Source: an uncultured Anaerostipes sp.
Lineage (GTDB): Bacteria > Bacillota > Clostridia > Lachnospirales > Lachnospiraceae
Assembly: GCA_900756035.1 (NCBI GenBank)
Contig: CAAEIR010000077.1
Span: 1 to 26,591, forward strand
Direction: 5' to 3'
DNA length: 26,591 bases
Both the position numbers and the translations under genes were made by a program. The notes under the pieces are model-generated. The model had not been told where the DNA came from. It ran no database searches and saw nothing but the letters and a program-made list of their open reading frames with translations. Of the stretch, positions 7,488 through 14,474 are shown in pieces. Position 1 is the stretch's first letter. The number at the start of each line of letters is the position of its first letter.

Positions 7488-7538
7488 TTTTTTGTACAAT
7501 TAGGAAAGTTCGCCGAACTTTCCTAATTGTACAAAAAA
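7488..7538. repeat. Perfect 51-bp palindrome
   Basis: Two 25-bp arms (beginning TTTTTTGTACAATTAGG) are exact inverted copies around a single central C at 7513. As RNA it would form a stem of about 24 bp with a GCC loop on either strand. It is not itself a canonical terminator, because neither side is followed by a free U tract. A GGCGG-AAACTTTC segment at 7444-7456 could compete for pairing with one arm. It lies between the convergent deoR and adh genes. Confidence 0.85.
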
Positions 7539-7569
7539 GTCGTTCGATTCTGCCCATGAATCGAACGAC
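7533..7569 (-). terminator. Intrinsic terminator of the minus-strand adh operon
   Basis: GTCGTTCGATTC (7539-7550) and GAATCGAACGAC (7558-7569) form a perfect 12-bp stem with a 7-nt loop. On the minus strand it is followed by six T (7538-7533), which are shared with the adjacent palindrome. Confidence 0.8.
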
Positions 7570-7633
7570 TTTCTACATATTTTAGTACTCTGAGTGTATT
7601 ACCCGAGTGACTAGCTCACTTACAATCTCTATT

Positions 7634-8785
7634 CTAATACATTTTTTTATAAATTTGAACAATTTGTTCTTTGGTTGGATTCCTTCTTGTGTTTGCCGGG
7701 CTTCCACTTGCAATCGCATCGTCTGCCATCTTGTCAATTTTGGAGAAGAAATCTTCTTTATCTACACCAAATTCCTCCAGGGTCTGAATGTTTAACTTGC
7801 CGCACAAATCAGATACCGCGTTTATAAACTCCCCAGCACCCTCCTGCACAGTCATTGTCTCGCGGTAAACTCCGATGGTCTTTGCCAGTTCACAGAATCT
7901 TTCCAGGCACCCTTCTACTGCGAATTTTAAACACTCATTCAACAGCATCGCATTTGACAGCCCATGAGGAACATGATATAGTGCACCGATCGGCCGGCTC
8001 ATTCCATGGATAATGGTTACAGATGCATTATTAAATGCCATACCAGCTTCCAGTGCCGCAATCGCCATGTTTTCTCTTGCTTTCTGATTTCCTCCGTCCT
8101 TATAGCAAACATAAAGATTCTCAAAAATCTTCTTTACTGCTGATTTTGCAACGGTATCCGTCATAGAGTAAGCTTTGACAGAAGTATAAGCTTCTACTGC
8201 ATGACACAGTGCATCCAATCCCGTTGCCGCCGTCACAGACGGTGGTGCGGTCATCGTAAAGACCGGATCAATCACTGCCATATCCACCATCAGAGAAGGC
8301 CCCTTTAACAACATTTTTACCTGACTGTCTGTATTGTTAATGATCGTGAACTGTGTTGCCTCGCTTCCTGTTCCTGCAGTTGTCGGAATTGCACACATCG
8401 GCGGCAGATCTCCCTCAATCACCTCACCAAAAAATTCATTAATATCTTTCCCTTTTGCAGCAACCGCTCCAATCGCTTTCATACTGTCGATAGGACTTCC
8501 GCCTCCAATAGCAATCAGGAAATCACAGACTTCCTGTTGATACAGTTTCACTCCCTGTCGAATCATATGATCAGACGGCTCACTGTTAATTCCGGAATAA
8601 ACGGTATAGGCAACTGAAACTTCATCTAAAATATCGGTAACACGCTGCAGATTTCCCAGTTTCACCATCATATCATCGGTAACAATCAATGCTTTTTTTC
8701 CGAAATTTCGAAAACTTGCGGCACTTTCTTTCAGCGCATTTTCCCCCATTATAATTTTTGCAGGGGTTATATATGTATTTGCCAA
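7634..8785 (-). CDS. Iron-containing alcohol dehydrogenase, FucO/1,3-propanediol dehydrogenase type
   Basis: Group III iron-dependent alcohol dehydrogenase (383 aa). The motifs are GGGSPIDSMKA at about 95-105 and AGTGSEAT at 137-144, with metal ligands D191 and H195 (GLDALCHAVEAY), H260 (IIHGMS) and H274 (VPHGLSNA). The TTG start at 8785 follows a GTGAGG site and gives the normal family N-terminus; the next ATG would remove the first strand. It is the last gene of the phosphonatase-like cluster. The chemistry suggests reduction of acetaldehyde to ethanol with NADH (inference). Lactaldehyde or 1,3-propanediol as substrates cannot be excluded. Confidence 0.9.
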   Translation of the reverse strand: MANTYITPAKIIMGENALKESAASFRNFGKKALIVTDDMMVKLGNLQRVTDILDEVSVAYTVYSGINSEPSDHMIRQGVKLYQQEVCDFLIAIGGGSPIDSMKAIGAVAAKGKDINEFFGEVIEGDLPPMCAIPTTAGTGSEATQFTIINNTDSQVKMLLKGPSLMVDMAVIDPVFTMTAPPSVTAATGLDALCHAVEAYTSVKAYSMTDTVAKSAVKKIFENLYVCYKDGGNQKARENMAIAALEAGMAFNNASVTIIHGMSRPIGALYHVPHGLSNAMLLNECLKFAVEGCLERFCELAKTIGVYRETMTVQEGAGEFINAVSDLCGKLNIQTLEEFGVDKEDFFSKIDKMADDAIASGSPANTRRNPTKEQIVQIYKKMY

Positions 8786-8812
8786 ACTTCCTCACTTCTT
8801 TCTCTTTTTTAT

Positions 8813-9952
8813 CTAATAAACGGATAATAAAATTTCTCTTACCTGTTCAGGGCTGATATCTACCGGATTGTTATCCATACGACCCTTTGTGAAAGTTCCT
8901 TCTACAATGGAATCAATTCCTTCTTTCGGAATACCAAAGGCTCTTAACCGCATATCAACAATTCCTTTGCTTGTTTCGTCCAGCCAGTTTTTCAAACCGC
9001 CATGTTTTTCTAACACTTCAAACAACATATCTGCCAGAACTGTTTTTTCCCGATTAATTTTTGAAACCGCATCCAAAGATAATGCGCAGGCAAGACCATG
9101 TTCCAGTCCGTACTGCATCGTAATCGGATAACTAATAGAGTGGCATGCCGTAGTTCTTGTTTTTGCAAATGCCATTCCTGCTAACAGGGCTCCTCTGGAC
9201 ATTGCCGTTCTTAATTCCAAATTCTCCGGATCTTTTAAAACTTTCGGAAGATTTGTCATAATCAGATCAATCGCACGAAGTGCAATATCTTTTACAACAT
9301 AAGTTGTAGGTTTTGCCCAAAAAGATTCCATCGCATGAGATAATGCATCTAATCCTGTGGATAATGTCAGTCTCTGAGGCAGTGTCAGTGTAAGATCAGG
9401 GATAACAATCGCTTTTTTCGCATAGTTTTCCTGGCAGTCAATCGAAAACTTAGATACTTTATTTACATCCCAGATAGTAGCAAACCTTGTTACCTCTGAT
9501 CCCGTTCCTGCTGCAGATGGCAGTGCAATGATATCAATAAACTGATGCGGTTCTGTATAACTCTTATTTCTTAATGCTTCCGTTACATTATCTAAATTCG
9601 GAGTAATTCCTTTTTCTTTAAACAGATAGTAAAAAGCGCTGATTGCTTTTCCTAAGTCAATGGTACTTCCACCGCCGATTGCAAGAATCTGTGTCGGATT
9701 CAAATCTCCGACAATCTCCAGTGCATCGATAATATCCTGCTGTGTCGGATTTCCCGGACAACGGCTGACCCAAGCCAGATATCCGGCATCAACTCCTGCC
9801 TGAATCTCTTCTGTAATTCCCCAGAGATCTGTTGTAAATTTATCACACATTACAAGCGTTTTGTTACTTTCATCGCAGTTATTAATTACATCATGCAGTC
9901 CCTGCATATTGGAAAACTCAATCTCCACTGCGCAATATGGATCATAACTCAT
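8813..9952 (-). CDS. Iron-dependent alcohol dehydrogenase, phosphonoacetaldehyde-reductase-like
   Basis: Group III alcohol dehydrogenase (379 aa) with intact metal ligands D202 and H206 (GLDALSHAMESF), H271 (TACHSISYP) and H285 (GLEHGLACAL). GGGSTIDLGKA lies at about 93-103 and AAGTGSEVTRFATIWD at about 147-162. The SEVT-FAT-WD stretch and the short N-terminus resemble the PhpC-type enzymes that interconvert phosphonoacetaldehyde and 2-hydroxyethylphosphonate (judgement from memory of the family). The neighbours support a phosphonate substrate: a phosphonatase-like HAD protein and an OPA transporter. No PEP mutase or phosphonopyruvate decarboxylase is here, so oxidation of an imported hydroxyphosphonate is more likely than biosynthesis. 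AGGAGG lies 9 nt before the ATG. Confidence 0.8.
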   Translation of the reverse strand: MSYDPYCAVEIEFSNMQGLHDVINNCDESNKTLVMCDKFTTDLWGITEEIQAGVDAGYLAWVSRCPGNPTQQDIIDALEIVGDLNPTQILAIGGGSTIDLGKAISAFYYLFKEKGITPNLDNVTEALRNKSYTEPHQFIDIIALPSAAGTGSEVTRFATIWDVNKVSKFSIDCQENYAKKAIVIPDLTLTLPQRLTLSTGLDALSHAMESFWAKPTTYVVKDIALRAIDLIMTNLPKVLKDPENLELRTAMSRGALLAGMAFAKTRTTACHSISYPITMQYGLEHGLACALSLDAVSKINREKTVLADMLFEVLEKHGGLKNWLDETSKGIVDMRLRAFGIPKEGIDSIVEGTFTKGRMDNNPVDISPEQVREILLSVY

Positions 9953-9989
9953 AGTTGTATACCTCCTAAATCGTTCATTTTATTTATTT

Positions 9990-11300
9990 TTACTGTGCCG
10001 TTCCACGTACCTTCATATTTTTTGCAAAGAATGCTAATACTACCAAAAGTGCATACAGTACTGCTATCGTAATAAATACCGCATTCCAGCTCTTTCCACT
10101 TACAAAACCGAACAAAATTGACTGAACTGCCGCACCCATATATGCCGCCCAATCCAAAAGTCCTGTTGCCGTTCCCGCAAAGGCTCTTGTTCCGATATCT
10201 CCCGCAAATGCCCATACAATACCATTTACAGAAGAGAAGAACCCTACAATCAGAAGCATTGCTGATGCTACTCCCTGAGAAGTAATATTAGGAAAAATAA
10301 TCAATGATACAACCGAAACCACTCCGCAAACAACCAACAACGGTTCTCTTTTCCCTTTGAATACTTTATCCGTCAATACCGGCATTAAGAAGAACGCAGA
10401 TGCCTGACCCAGCGGCAGTAATACAGATGCCACAATTCCACTTTTTACATCCATACCCATAGTTTCATTAAAGTAGGTCGGAATCCATGTCAGCATTCCG
10501 TATCTTCCAATACCACCAATGGCAATAATTAAGAGAAACATACACATTTTAGGTTCTCTTAAAAGGCAAATAAACGGATAAACCGGTCCCTTTCCTTCTA
10601 ATTCTTTCATTCGGGCTGCTTCTAACTCTGCCGCTTCCTGATCCGGTTCTTTGAAATCATCTAAACCGATATCTTTTGGTTCATTTTTTACAAGTGCAAG
10701 AAATACTACCAAAATGATAATCATCGGAACCAGCGGCCATCGGAATGCAGCCCTCCATCCCATATTCGGTGAAATTTTGTATGCTGCCAAAACACTGATA
10801 TAAGTTACAATCTGTGCTATGCCAGAGGATCCGGTAATGACTCCGCTGGCAAACCCTCGTTTATCTGCAGGCCACCATTTGTTACTCATCGCAATCCCAG
10901 GAGACCATGCCATAGACTGTGCAAATCCGTTAACTCCCCATAAAATTGCAATTACAACTAGTGATGCCTGGAAACTTATGATCAGATTTAAAACTGCCGA
11001 TAAAACAACACCCCAGAAAATGAAGCGTTTATTTCCTACAATCTCTCCGAGTCTTCCTGAAAATAAATGTCCAAAGCCATAACACCAAAACAGAGCAGAT
11101 GACACCATACCGATTTCTGCATTTGTCGCATTTAATTCCTCTGTCATCAAAGGAATCGCCAAGTTCATATTTTGTCTTCCATTATAGAAGAATAAGTACA
11201 TAATCGAGAAGCCAATCAACATATAAGTCGCGTATTTTTTGAATTTTTGATAATCCTTTTGATTATATCCGTACGTCTTCATATTTTTATCTTTTTCCAA
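9990..11300 (-). CDS. Organophosphate:phosphate antiporter (OPA) family MFS transporter
   Basis: Twelve-helix major facilitator (436 aa) of the GlpT/UhpT/PgtP type. The two arginines that bind the phosphate moiety in GlpT have clear counterparts: R42 in NGRQNMNLAIP (GlpT RKNFALAMP) and R266 in GRYGMLTWIPTYF (GlpT RYGILDWSPTYL). QSMAWSPG, NKWW-DKRG and the EPKDIGL end of the first half are also typical. A charged cytosolic linker (about 205-250) joins the halves. The usual TTG start at 11300 has GAGAGG 8 nt upstream; an ATG six codons later lacks a site. Known members exchange organophosphates for phosphate. With the surrounding enzymes, a small phosphonate is the likely cargo (inference). Confidence 0.88.
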   Translation of the reverse strand: MEKDKNMKTYGYNQKDYQKFKKYATYMLIGFSIMYLFFYNGRQNMNLAIPLMTEELNATNAEIGMVSSALFWCYGFGHLFSGRLGEIVGNKRFIFWGVVLSAVLNLIISFQASLVVIAILWGVNGFAQSMAWSPGIAMSNKWWPADKRGFASGVITGSSGIAQIVTYISVLAAYKISPNMGWRAAFRWPLVPMIIILVVFLALVKNEPKDIGLDDFKEPDQEAAELEAARMKELEGKGPVYPFICLLREPKMCMFLLIIAIGGIGRYGMLTWIPTYFNETMGMDVKSGIVASVLLPLGQASAFFLMPVLTDKVFKGKREPLLVVCGVVSVVSLIIFPNITSQGVASAMLLIVGFFSSVNGIVWAFAGDIGTRAFAGTATGLLDWAAYMGAAVQSILFGFVSGKSWNAVFITIAVLYALLVVLAFFAKNMKVRGTAQ

Positions 11301-11359
11301 CCTGATTACCTCTCTTTCTTCGTCACAAACAAGGGATGACCGATACTAATAATGATAAA

Positions 11360-11382
11360 GGTGCCTGTAAATCTCAGGCACC
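11360..11382 (-). terminator. Hairpin between the hydrolase-like gene and the transporter gene, possible attenuator
   Basis: GGTGCCTG (11360-11367) and CAGGCACC (11375-11382) form a perfect 8-bp stem with a 7-nt loop. On the minus strand only three consecutive T follow (CTTTATCATT), so it would be a partial terminator or an RNA-stabilising hairpin. Confidence 0.45.
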
Positions 11383-11439
11383 CATGTATCACTCTATCTA
11401 TAAGATCACAGATTCCCTAATTTGATCTTCCATCGTATA

Positions 11440-12285
11440 CTAGATCGTTTCAATTAATCCCTGTCCAGGGCGGATTCCTCTTCTTAATCTAGGTTCAATC
11501 TCATTAAAGATGATCTCCGGAACATATTTTACAGATGGTACAAGGAAATCAGGTTTTGAAGCAGCCAGCTCATCATATGTATTACTTCCGCTTGCATAGA
11601 GACCAATCGTCCAGCATCCTGCGTTATTTCCACATTTCATTCCGGCTGCGGTATCGTCAATTTTCACTACAGATTCAATCGGAATAACTTTCTCTGTCAG
11701 TTTGTAAGCACTTAACATACAATCATATACCATGAATGGCGATGGTCTTCCCGGAACTTTTTCTGCATTTGTTACTACATCGAACTTCATTCCATATTTA
11801 TCTTCTAACACTTTATTTAAGTTTAAGGAATCTTCTTCATAATATCCTGTATCACATCCTACTAAAATTCCTGCTTCTTTCATACGGTCAATCGCTTCTA
11901 CTGCACCTTCAATCGGTTTTGCAAGATCTTCATCTACAATGTATTTTGACATCAATGGACGGAAAGCTGCAAGAACTGCTTCGAAATCTTCTTCTGTCCA
12001 GTCTCTTCCGTATTTTTCTCTCCACTGAGAGCTGATATCCGGATCATTGAGGAGCATACGAAGATGAGTTGGTTTAAAGTTACCCATCGGTTTACGAATG
12101 GTTGCCCAGTCACACTCAATTCCAAACTGCTGAAGTGCCTCATAGAATGGAACAACCGGCGCTTTACATCCTCTTCCATCATCTAATGCCCATCTGTTTG
12201 ATAAATCTCCAGGTCCGTCGCAAAAAGTTCCTGCTGTGTCTAAAACCGCCAATTCAATTTTTCCTGTGTAAATTCTGTTGTACAT
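11440..12285 (-). CDS. phnX: Phosphonoacetaldehyde hydrolase (phosphonatase)-like HAD protein
   Basis: HAD-superfamily protein (281 aa) of the phosphonatase branch, which cleaves the C-P bond of phosphonoacetaldehyde to acetaldehyde and phosphate. The nucleophile motif is D16-T-A18-G-T: like PhnX, and unlike HAD phosphatases, it has Ala where the second Asp would be. RKPMGNFKPTHLR aligns with PhnX RKPMGLLKIDHVR and supplies the Schiff-base lysine (K71) and the conserved Met (M67). The CDTGYYEE, GRPSPFMVY and KIDDTAAGMKCGNNAG motifs follow in order. Differences are about 9 extra residues plus a longer loop at 23-43, and Gly at the second Asp of GDxxxD. GGAGG lies before the ATG. A substituted phosphonoaldehyde may be the real substrate. 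Confidence 0.82.
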   Translation of the reverse strand: MYNRIYTGKIELAVLDTAGTFCDGPGDLSNRWALDDGRGCKAPVVPFYEALQQFGIECDWATIRKPMGNFKPTHLRMLLNDPDISSQWREKYGRDWTEEDFEAVLAAFRPLMSKYIVDEDLAKPIEGAVEAIDRMKEAGILVGCDTGYYEEDSLNLNKVLEDKYGMKFDVVTNAEKVPGRPSPFMVYDCMLSAYKLTEKVIPIESVVKIDDTAAGMKCGNNAGCWTIGLYASGSNTYDELAASKPDFLVPSVKYVPEIIFNEIEPRLRRGIRPGQGLIETI

Positions 12286-12338
12286 AATGTTTCCTCCTTA
12301 AACTCTTTTGTTTTTGTTTCCGTTGTTCTTTGTACTTA

Positions 12339-12405
12339 TATTAAAACACATTAGTTGCAATATTTCAATCATATTTTGCAATATTTTTGATCTTTGTGCA
12401 ACTTT
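12339..12405 (-). promoter_or_regulatory. Promoter and operator of the phosphonatase-like gene
   Basis: TTGCAATATT boxes lie at 12355-12364 and 12376-12385, with a degenerate copy (GTGCAACTTT) at 12396-12405. The 21 and 20 bp steps equal those at 144-194. On the minus strand TTGAAA, 18 bp, then TTAATA gives a plausible promoter whose spacer is occupied by the first box. TATTAAAACA at 12339-12348 stands 16 bp before the first box, exactly as at the left edge of the window. Confidence 0.72.
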
Positions 12406-12563
12406 TCTTGAAAGGGTTTATAGAATCATTGCATAAACTTAGTTCTTATATTTTAAAATATTAGTTTTTTGCATTTTTTCGTCATTTTTCACATATAAAA
12501 TGTATTTATCATCTAATTTTTGCAATTTTTTTATAAAATCGCCCTTCAAATTTTGCAATAAAT
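12406..12563. other. AT-rich intergenic stretch with scattered TTGCA half-boxes
   Basis: This part of the 371-bp gap between the phosphonatase-like gene and deoR holds no gene. TTGCA occurs at 12429, 12469, 12520 and 12553 with T-rich flanks but without the regular spacing of the promoter-proximal boxes. These may be auxiliary weak operators or chance in AT-rich DNA. Confidence 0.35.
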
Positions 12564-12613
12564 AAAAAAAGCGGAAAAAACGCTACTTTTCAAATAGCTT
12601 TCTCCGCTTTTTT
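12564..12613. terminator. Bidirectional terminator downstream of the tandem deoR genes
   Basis: AAAAAAGCGGA pairs with TCCGCTTTTTT, and an inner GCTA/TAGC helix forms around the loop. T tracts follow on both strands. It separates the deoR pair from the phosphonatase-like gene, so the latter depends on its own promoter. Confidence 0.75.
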
Positions 12614-12656
12614 GTATATTTTTCAAGAATTTTGCCATTTTCTTGCATGTTTTCCC

Positions 12657-13418
12657 TTATTCAGTTACAATTTCAACACCTCTTGCAGCATATTGATCTT
12701 TCACTTCATCCGAAATCTTCTGATCGCTAATGATGATATTAATATCATCCAAGTCACATACGTTTACATAAGAGACCTTTCCAAATTTACTGGAGTCCGC
12801 CAAGACGATCGTTTTACTTGCAGATTCCAACATGGACTGCATGACTCCCGACTGACGGATCCGAAAATCAGTCACGCCTTTTTCCAAAGAAATCCCATAA
12901 ATGCCCAGTACCGCAACATCTATATTGAATTTACGAATCTCTTTCTCGCACATTTCTCCGTAAAATGCTTCTTCTTTTCCGTCCACAATTCCTCCAGGTA
13001 CAACCAACATAAAATCATTCTTTTGCGATAAGATTTTAATCGCATGAAGATTGTTTGTAATCACTGTCAAACGAAAGTATTTTTCCACCAGATACTGAGC
13101 TACGGCAGCGCAGGTACTCCCGCTGTTTAAAGCAATGCATTGACCATCTACAATATAATTGCACAGCAGTCTGGCAATCTGCCCCTTCTCTTCTTTATTG
13201 GAAATTTTTCTTATATTTACCCGTTGTGTTGTCAGCTCATCATTATGATATACTGCCCCACCTCTGACTTTGCGCAGCATTTTTGCCTGATCCATCTTAT
13301 CAACATCTCTCCGGGTAGTATCTACTGATACATGATTCAATTCCGCCAGCTCCGCCAGCGTGGCTGTCTGATGTTCCTTTAAATACTCAATAATTTTTAA
13401 AAAACGTCCATCCTGCAT
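12657..13418 (-). CDS. DeoR-family regulator, second of a tandem pair
   Basis: DeoR-type regulator (253 aa). The N-terminal winged helix has RFLKIIEYL and the recognition helix VSVDTTRRDV, then VRGGAVYH. The C-terminal sensor domain has ALNSGST, ITNNLHAI, VPGGI, YGEMCEKEI and LADSSKFG. Its ATG directly follows the TAA of the upstream deoR, with AGGTGATT as the binding site, so the two are translationally coupled. It is a clear paralogue of that neighbour throughout its length. The pair lies upstream of the phosphonatase-like cluster and shares its operator boxes. A phosphorylated or phosphonate intermediate is a sensible effector (inference). Confidence 0.88.
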   Translation of the reverse strand: MQDGRFLKIIEYLKEHQTATLAELAELNHVSVDTTRRDVDKMDQAKMLRKVRGGAVYHNDELTTQRVNIRKISNKEEKGQIARLLCNYIVDGQCIALNSGSTCAAVAQYLVEKYFRLTVITNNLHAIKILSQKNDFMLVVPGGIVDGKEEAFYGEMCEKEIRKFNIDVAVLGIYGISLEKGVTDFRIRQSGVMQSMLESASKTIVLADSSKFGKVSYVNVCDLDDINIIISDQKISDEVKDQYAARGVEIVTE

Positions 13419-14198
13419 TTAATCACCTGTCTTTTCCGGAATTAATATCTTCGTTCTCTTTCTCCCATATTCCTCTATCTGCTTTTCTGTCACTTTTGAA
13501 TCTGTCAAAATGTAATCTATCTCAGATAAGTCACATACATTCATACATGCAATTCTGTCAAATTTTGTATGATCGGCCAGAACAACTTTCGTTTTTGCCA
13601 TTTTTATCATACTTTTTATAATCATGCTCTCTTCCAATCGAAAATCAGTAATTCCTTTTTCCGATGATATGGCATTTACCGCCAGAAGTACCGTATCTAA
13701 GTTATAATTCCCGATCTCTTCCCTGCACTGCTCTCCATATACTGCATGTTCATCATTTCTGAGAATTCCGCCGGGGACGATAATCGTAAAATCTTCCGCT
13801 GATTTCAGGACATCTACAACACTTAAATTATTTGTTATAATCGTAAGTCTTCGATAATTCTCCATAAGAAATCTGGCAGCCTCAATGTTTGTGGTTCCTC
13901 CATTTAGAGCCACTGCCTGACCGTCTGTTACCACATGTGCTAATAACTGGGATAACATCCGCTTTTCTTCGCGGTTTTCTATTCCCCTCATATCAAAAAC
14001 CTGCCTGGTTAAATCATCTTTGTGATACAGCGCACCACCTCTTGTTATTGACAGCATCCCCCTCTGCTCAAGGCATGCCAGGTCTTTACGGATCGTCCCC
14101 ACAGACACTCCGGCTACCTCGGCAAGCTTCACAAACGTTGCCACTTCATGTTCTCTTAAATAATTTATAATCAATAAAAAACGATTTTCCTGCAACAT
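13419..14198 (-). CDS. DeoR-family regulator, first of a tandem pair
   Basis: DeoR-type regulator (259 aa). It has an N-terminal RFLLIINYL helix and recognition helix VSVGTIRKDL, followed by TRGGALYH. The sensor domain has ALNGGTT, ITNNLSVV, VPGGIL, YGEQCREEI and LADHTKFD. The ATG at 14198 is preceded by GGAG with 5 nt spacing; a GTG six codons upstream has no site. Its promoter carries two TTGCAATATT-type boxes, which suggests autoregulation. Recognition helices of the pair differ at several residues, so the proteins may have separate or overlapping targets, or form heteromers (inference). Confidence 0.88.
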   Translation of the reverse strand: MLQENRFLLIINYLREHEVATFVKLAEVAGVSVGTIRKDLACLEQRGMLSITRGGALYHKDDLTRQVFDMRGIENREEKRMLSQLLAHVVTDGQAVALNGGTTNIEAARFLMENYRRLTIITNNLSVVDVLKSAEDFTIIVPGGILRNDEHAVYGEQCREEIGNYNLDTVLLAVNAISSEKGITDFRLEESMIIKSMIKMAKTKVVLADHTKFDRIACMNVCDLSEIDYILTDSKVTEKQIEEYGRKRTKILIPEKTGD

Positions 14199-14290
14199 AA
14201 TTTCTCCACTTCTCACAAAACCATCGCATATTTAAAGTGTTTGTTATAACATTCTTTAAAAAAGTCCCAATCTAATATTTCATTCTTCTT

Positions 14291-14328
14291 TATTATAACA
14301 CAACAGCTGCAATATTTTTTGCAATATT
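14291..14328 (-). promoter_or_regulatory. Promoter of the tandem deoR genes with two operator boxes
   Basis: TATAAT lies on the minus strand at 14297-14292. CTGCAATATT at 14307-14316 and TTGCAATATT at 14319-14328 lie upstream. TATTATAACA (14291-14300) begins 16 bp before the first box, the same distance as at the other two promoters of this type. The two boxes here are only 12 bp apart and no good -35 is visible. Confidence 0.62.
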
Positions 14329-14400
14329 TTTGAATTTTATCTTAAGACTCTGCACACCGATAAACATTTTTTGTTAATCCATCCTTTATCCTCATATATT

Positions 14401-14435
14401 AAAAGATGCAAAACCAATTCGGTTTTGCATCTTTT
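14401..14435. terminator. Terminator of the fatty-acid operon
   Basis: AAAAGATGCAAAACC and GGTTTTGCATCTTTT are perfect 15-bp inverted copies around a 5-nt loop, with A/T-rich ends on both strands. It lies about 40 bp past the stop codon of the last gene of the operon. Confidence 0.85.
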
Positions 14436-14474
14436 GATCGTTGATATTTCATCAGCAGGTACGCACAGACATAC

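Noticed and set aside
7488..7569. CRISPR array or mobile-element end
   Set aside because: There is a single palindrome and one hairpin, with no repeated units with spacers, no transposase and no target-site duplication visible.
11440..12285. Reading the HAD protein as a generic phosphatase or beta-phosphoglucomutase
   Set aside because: The second Asp of the nucleophile motif is Ala and the RKPMG-x2-K element with the Schiff-base lysine is present; both mark the phosphonatase branch.
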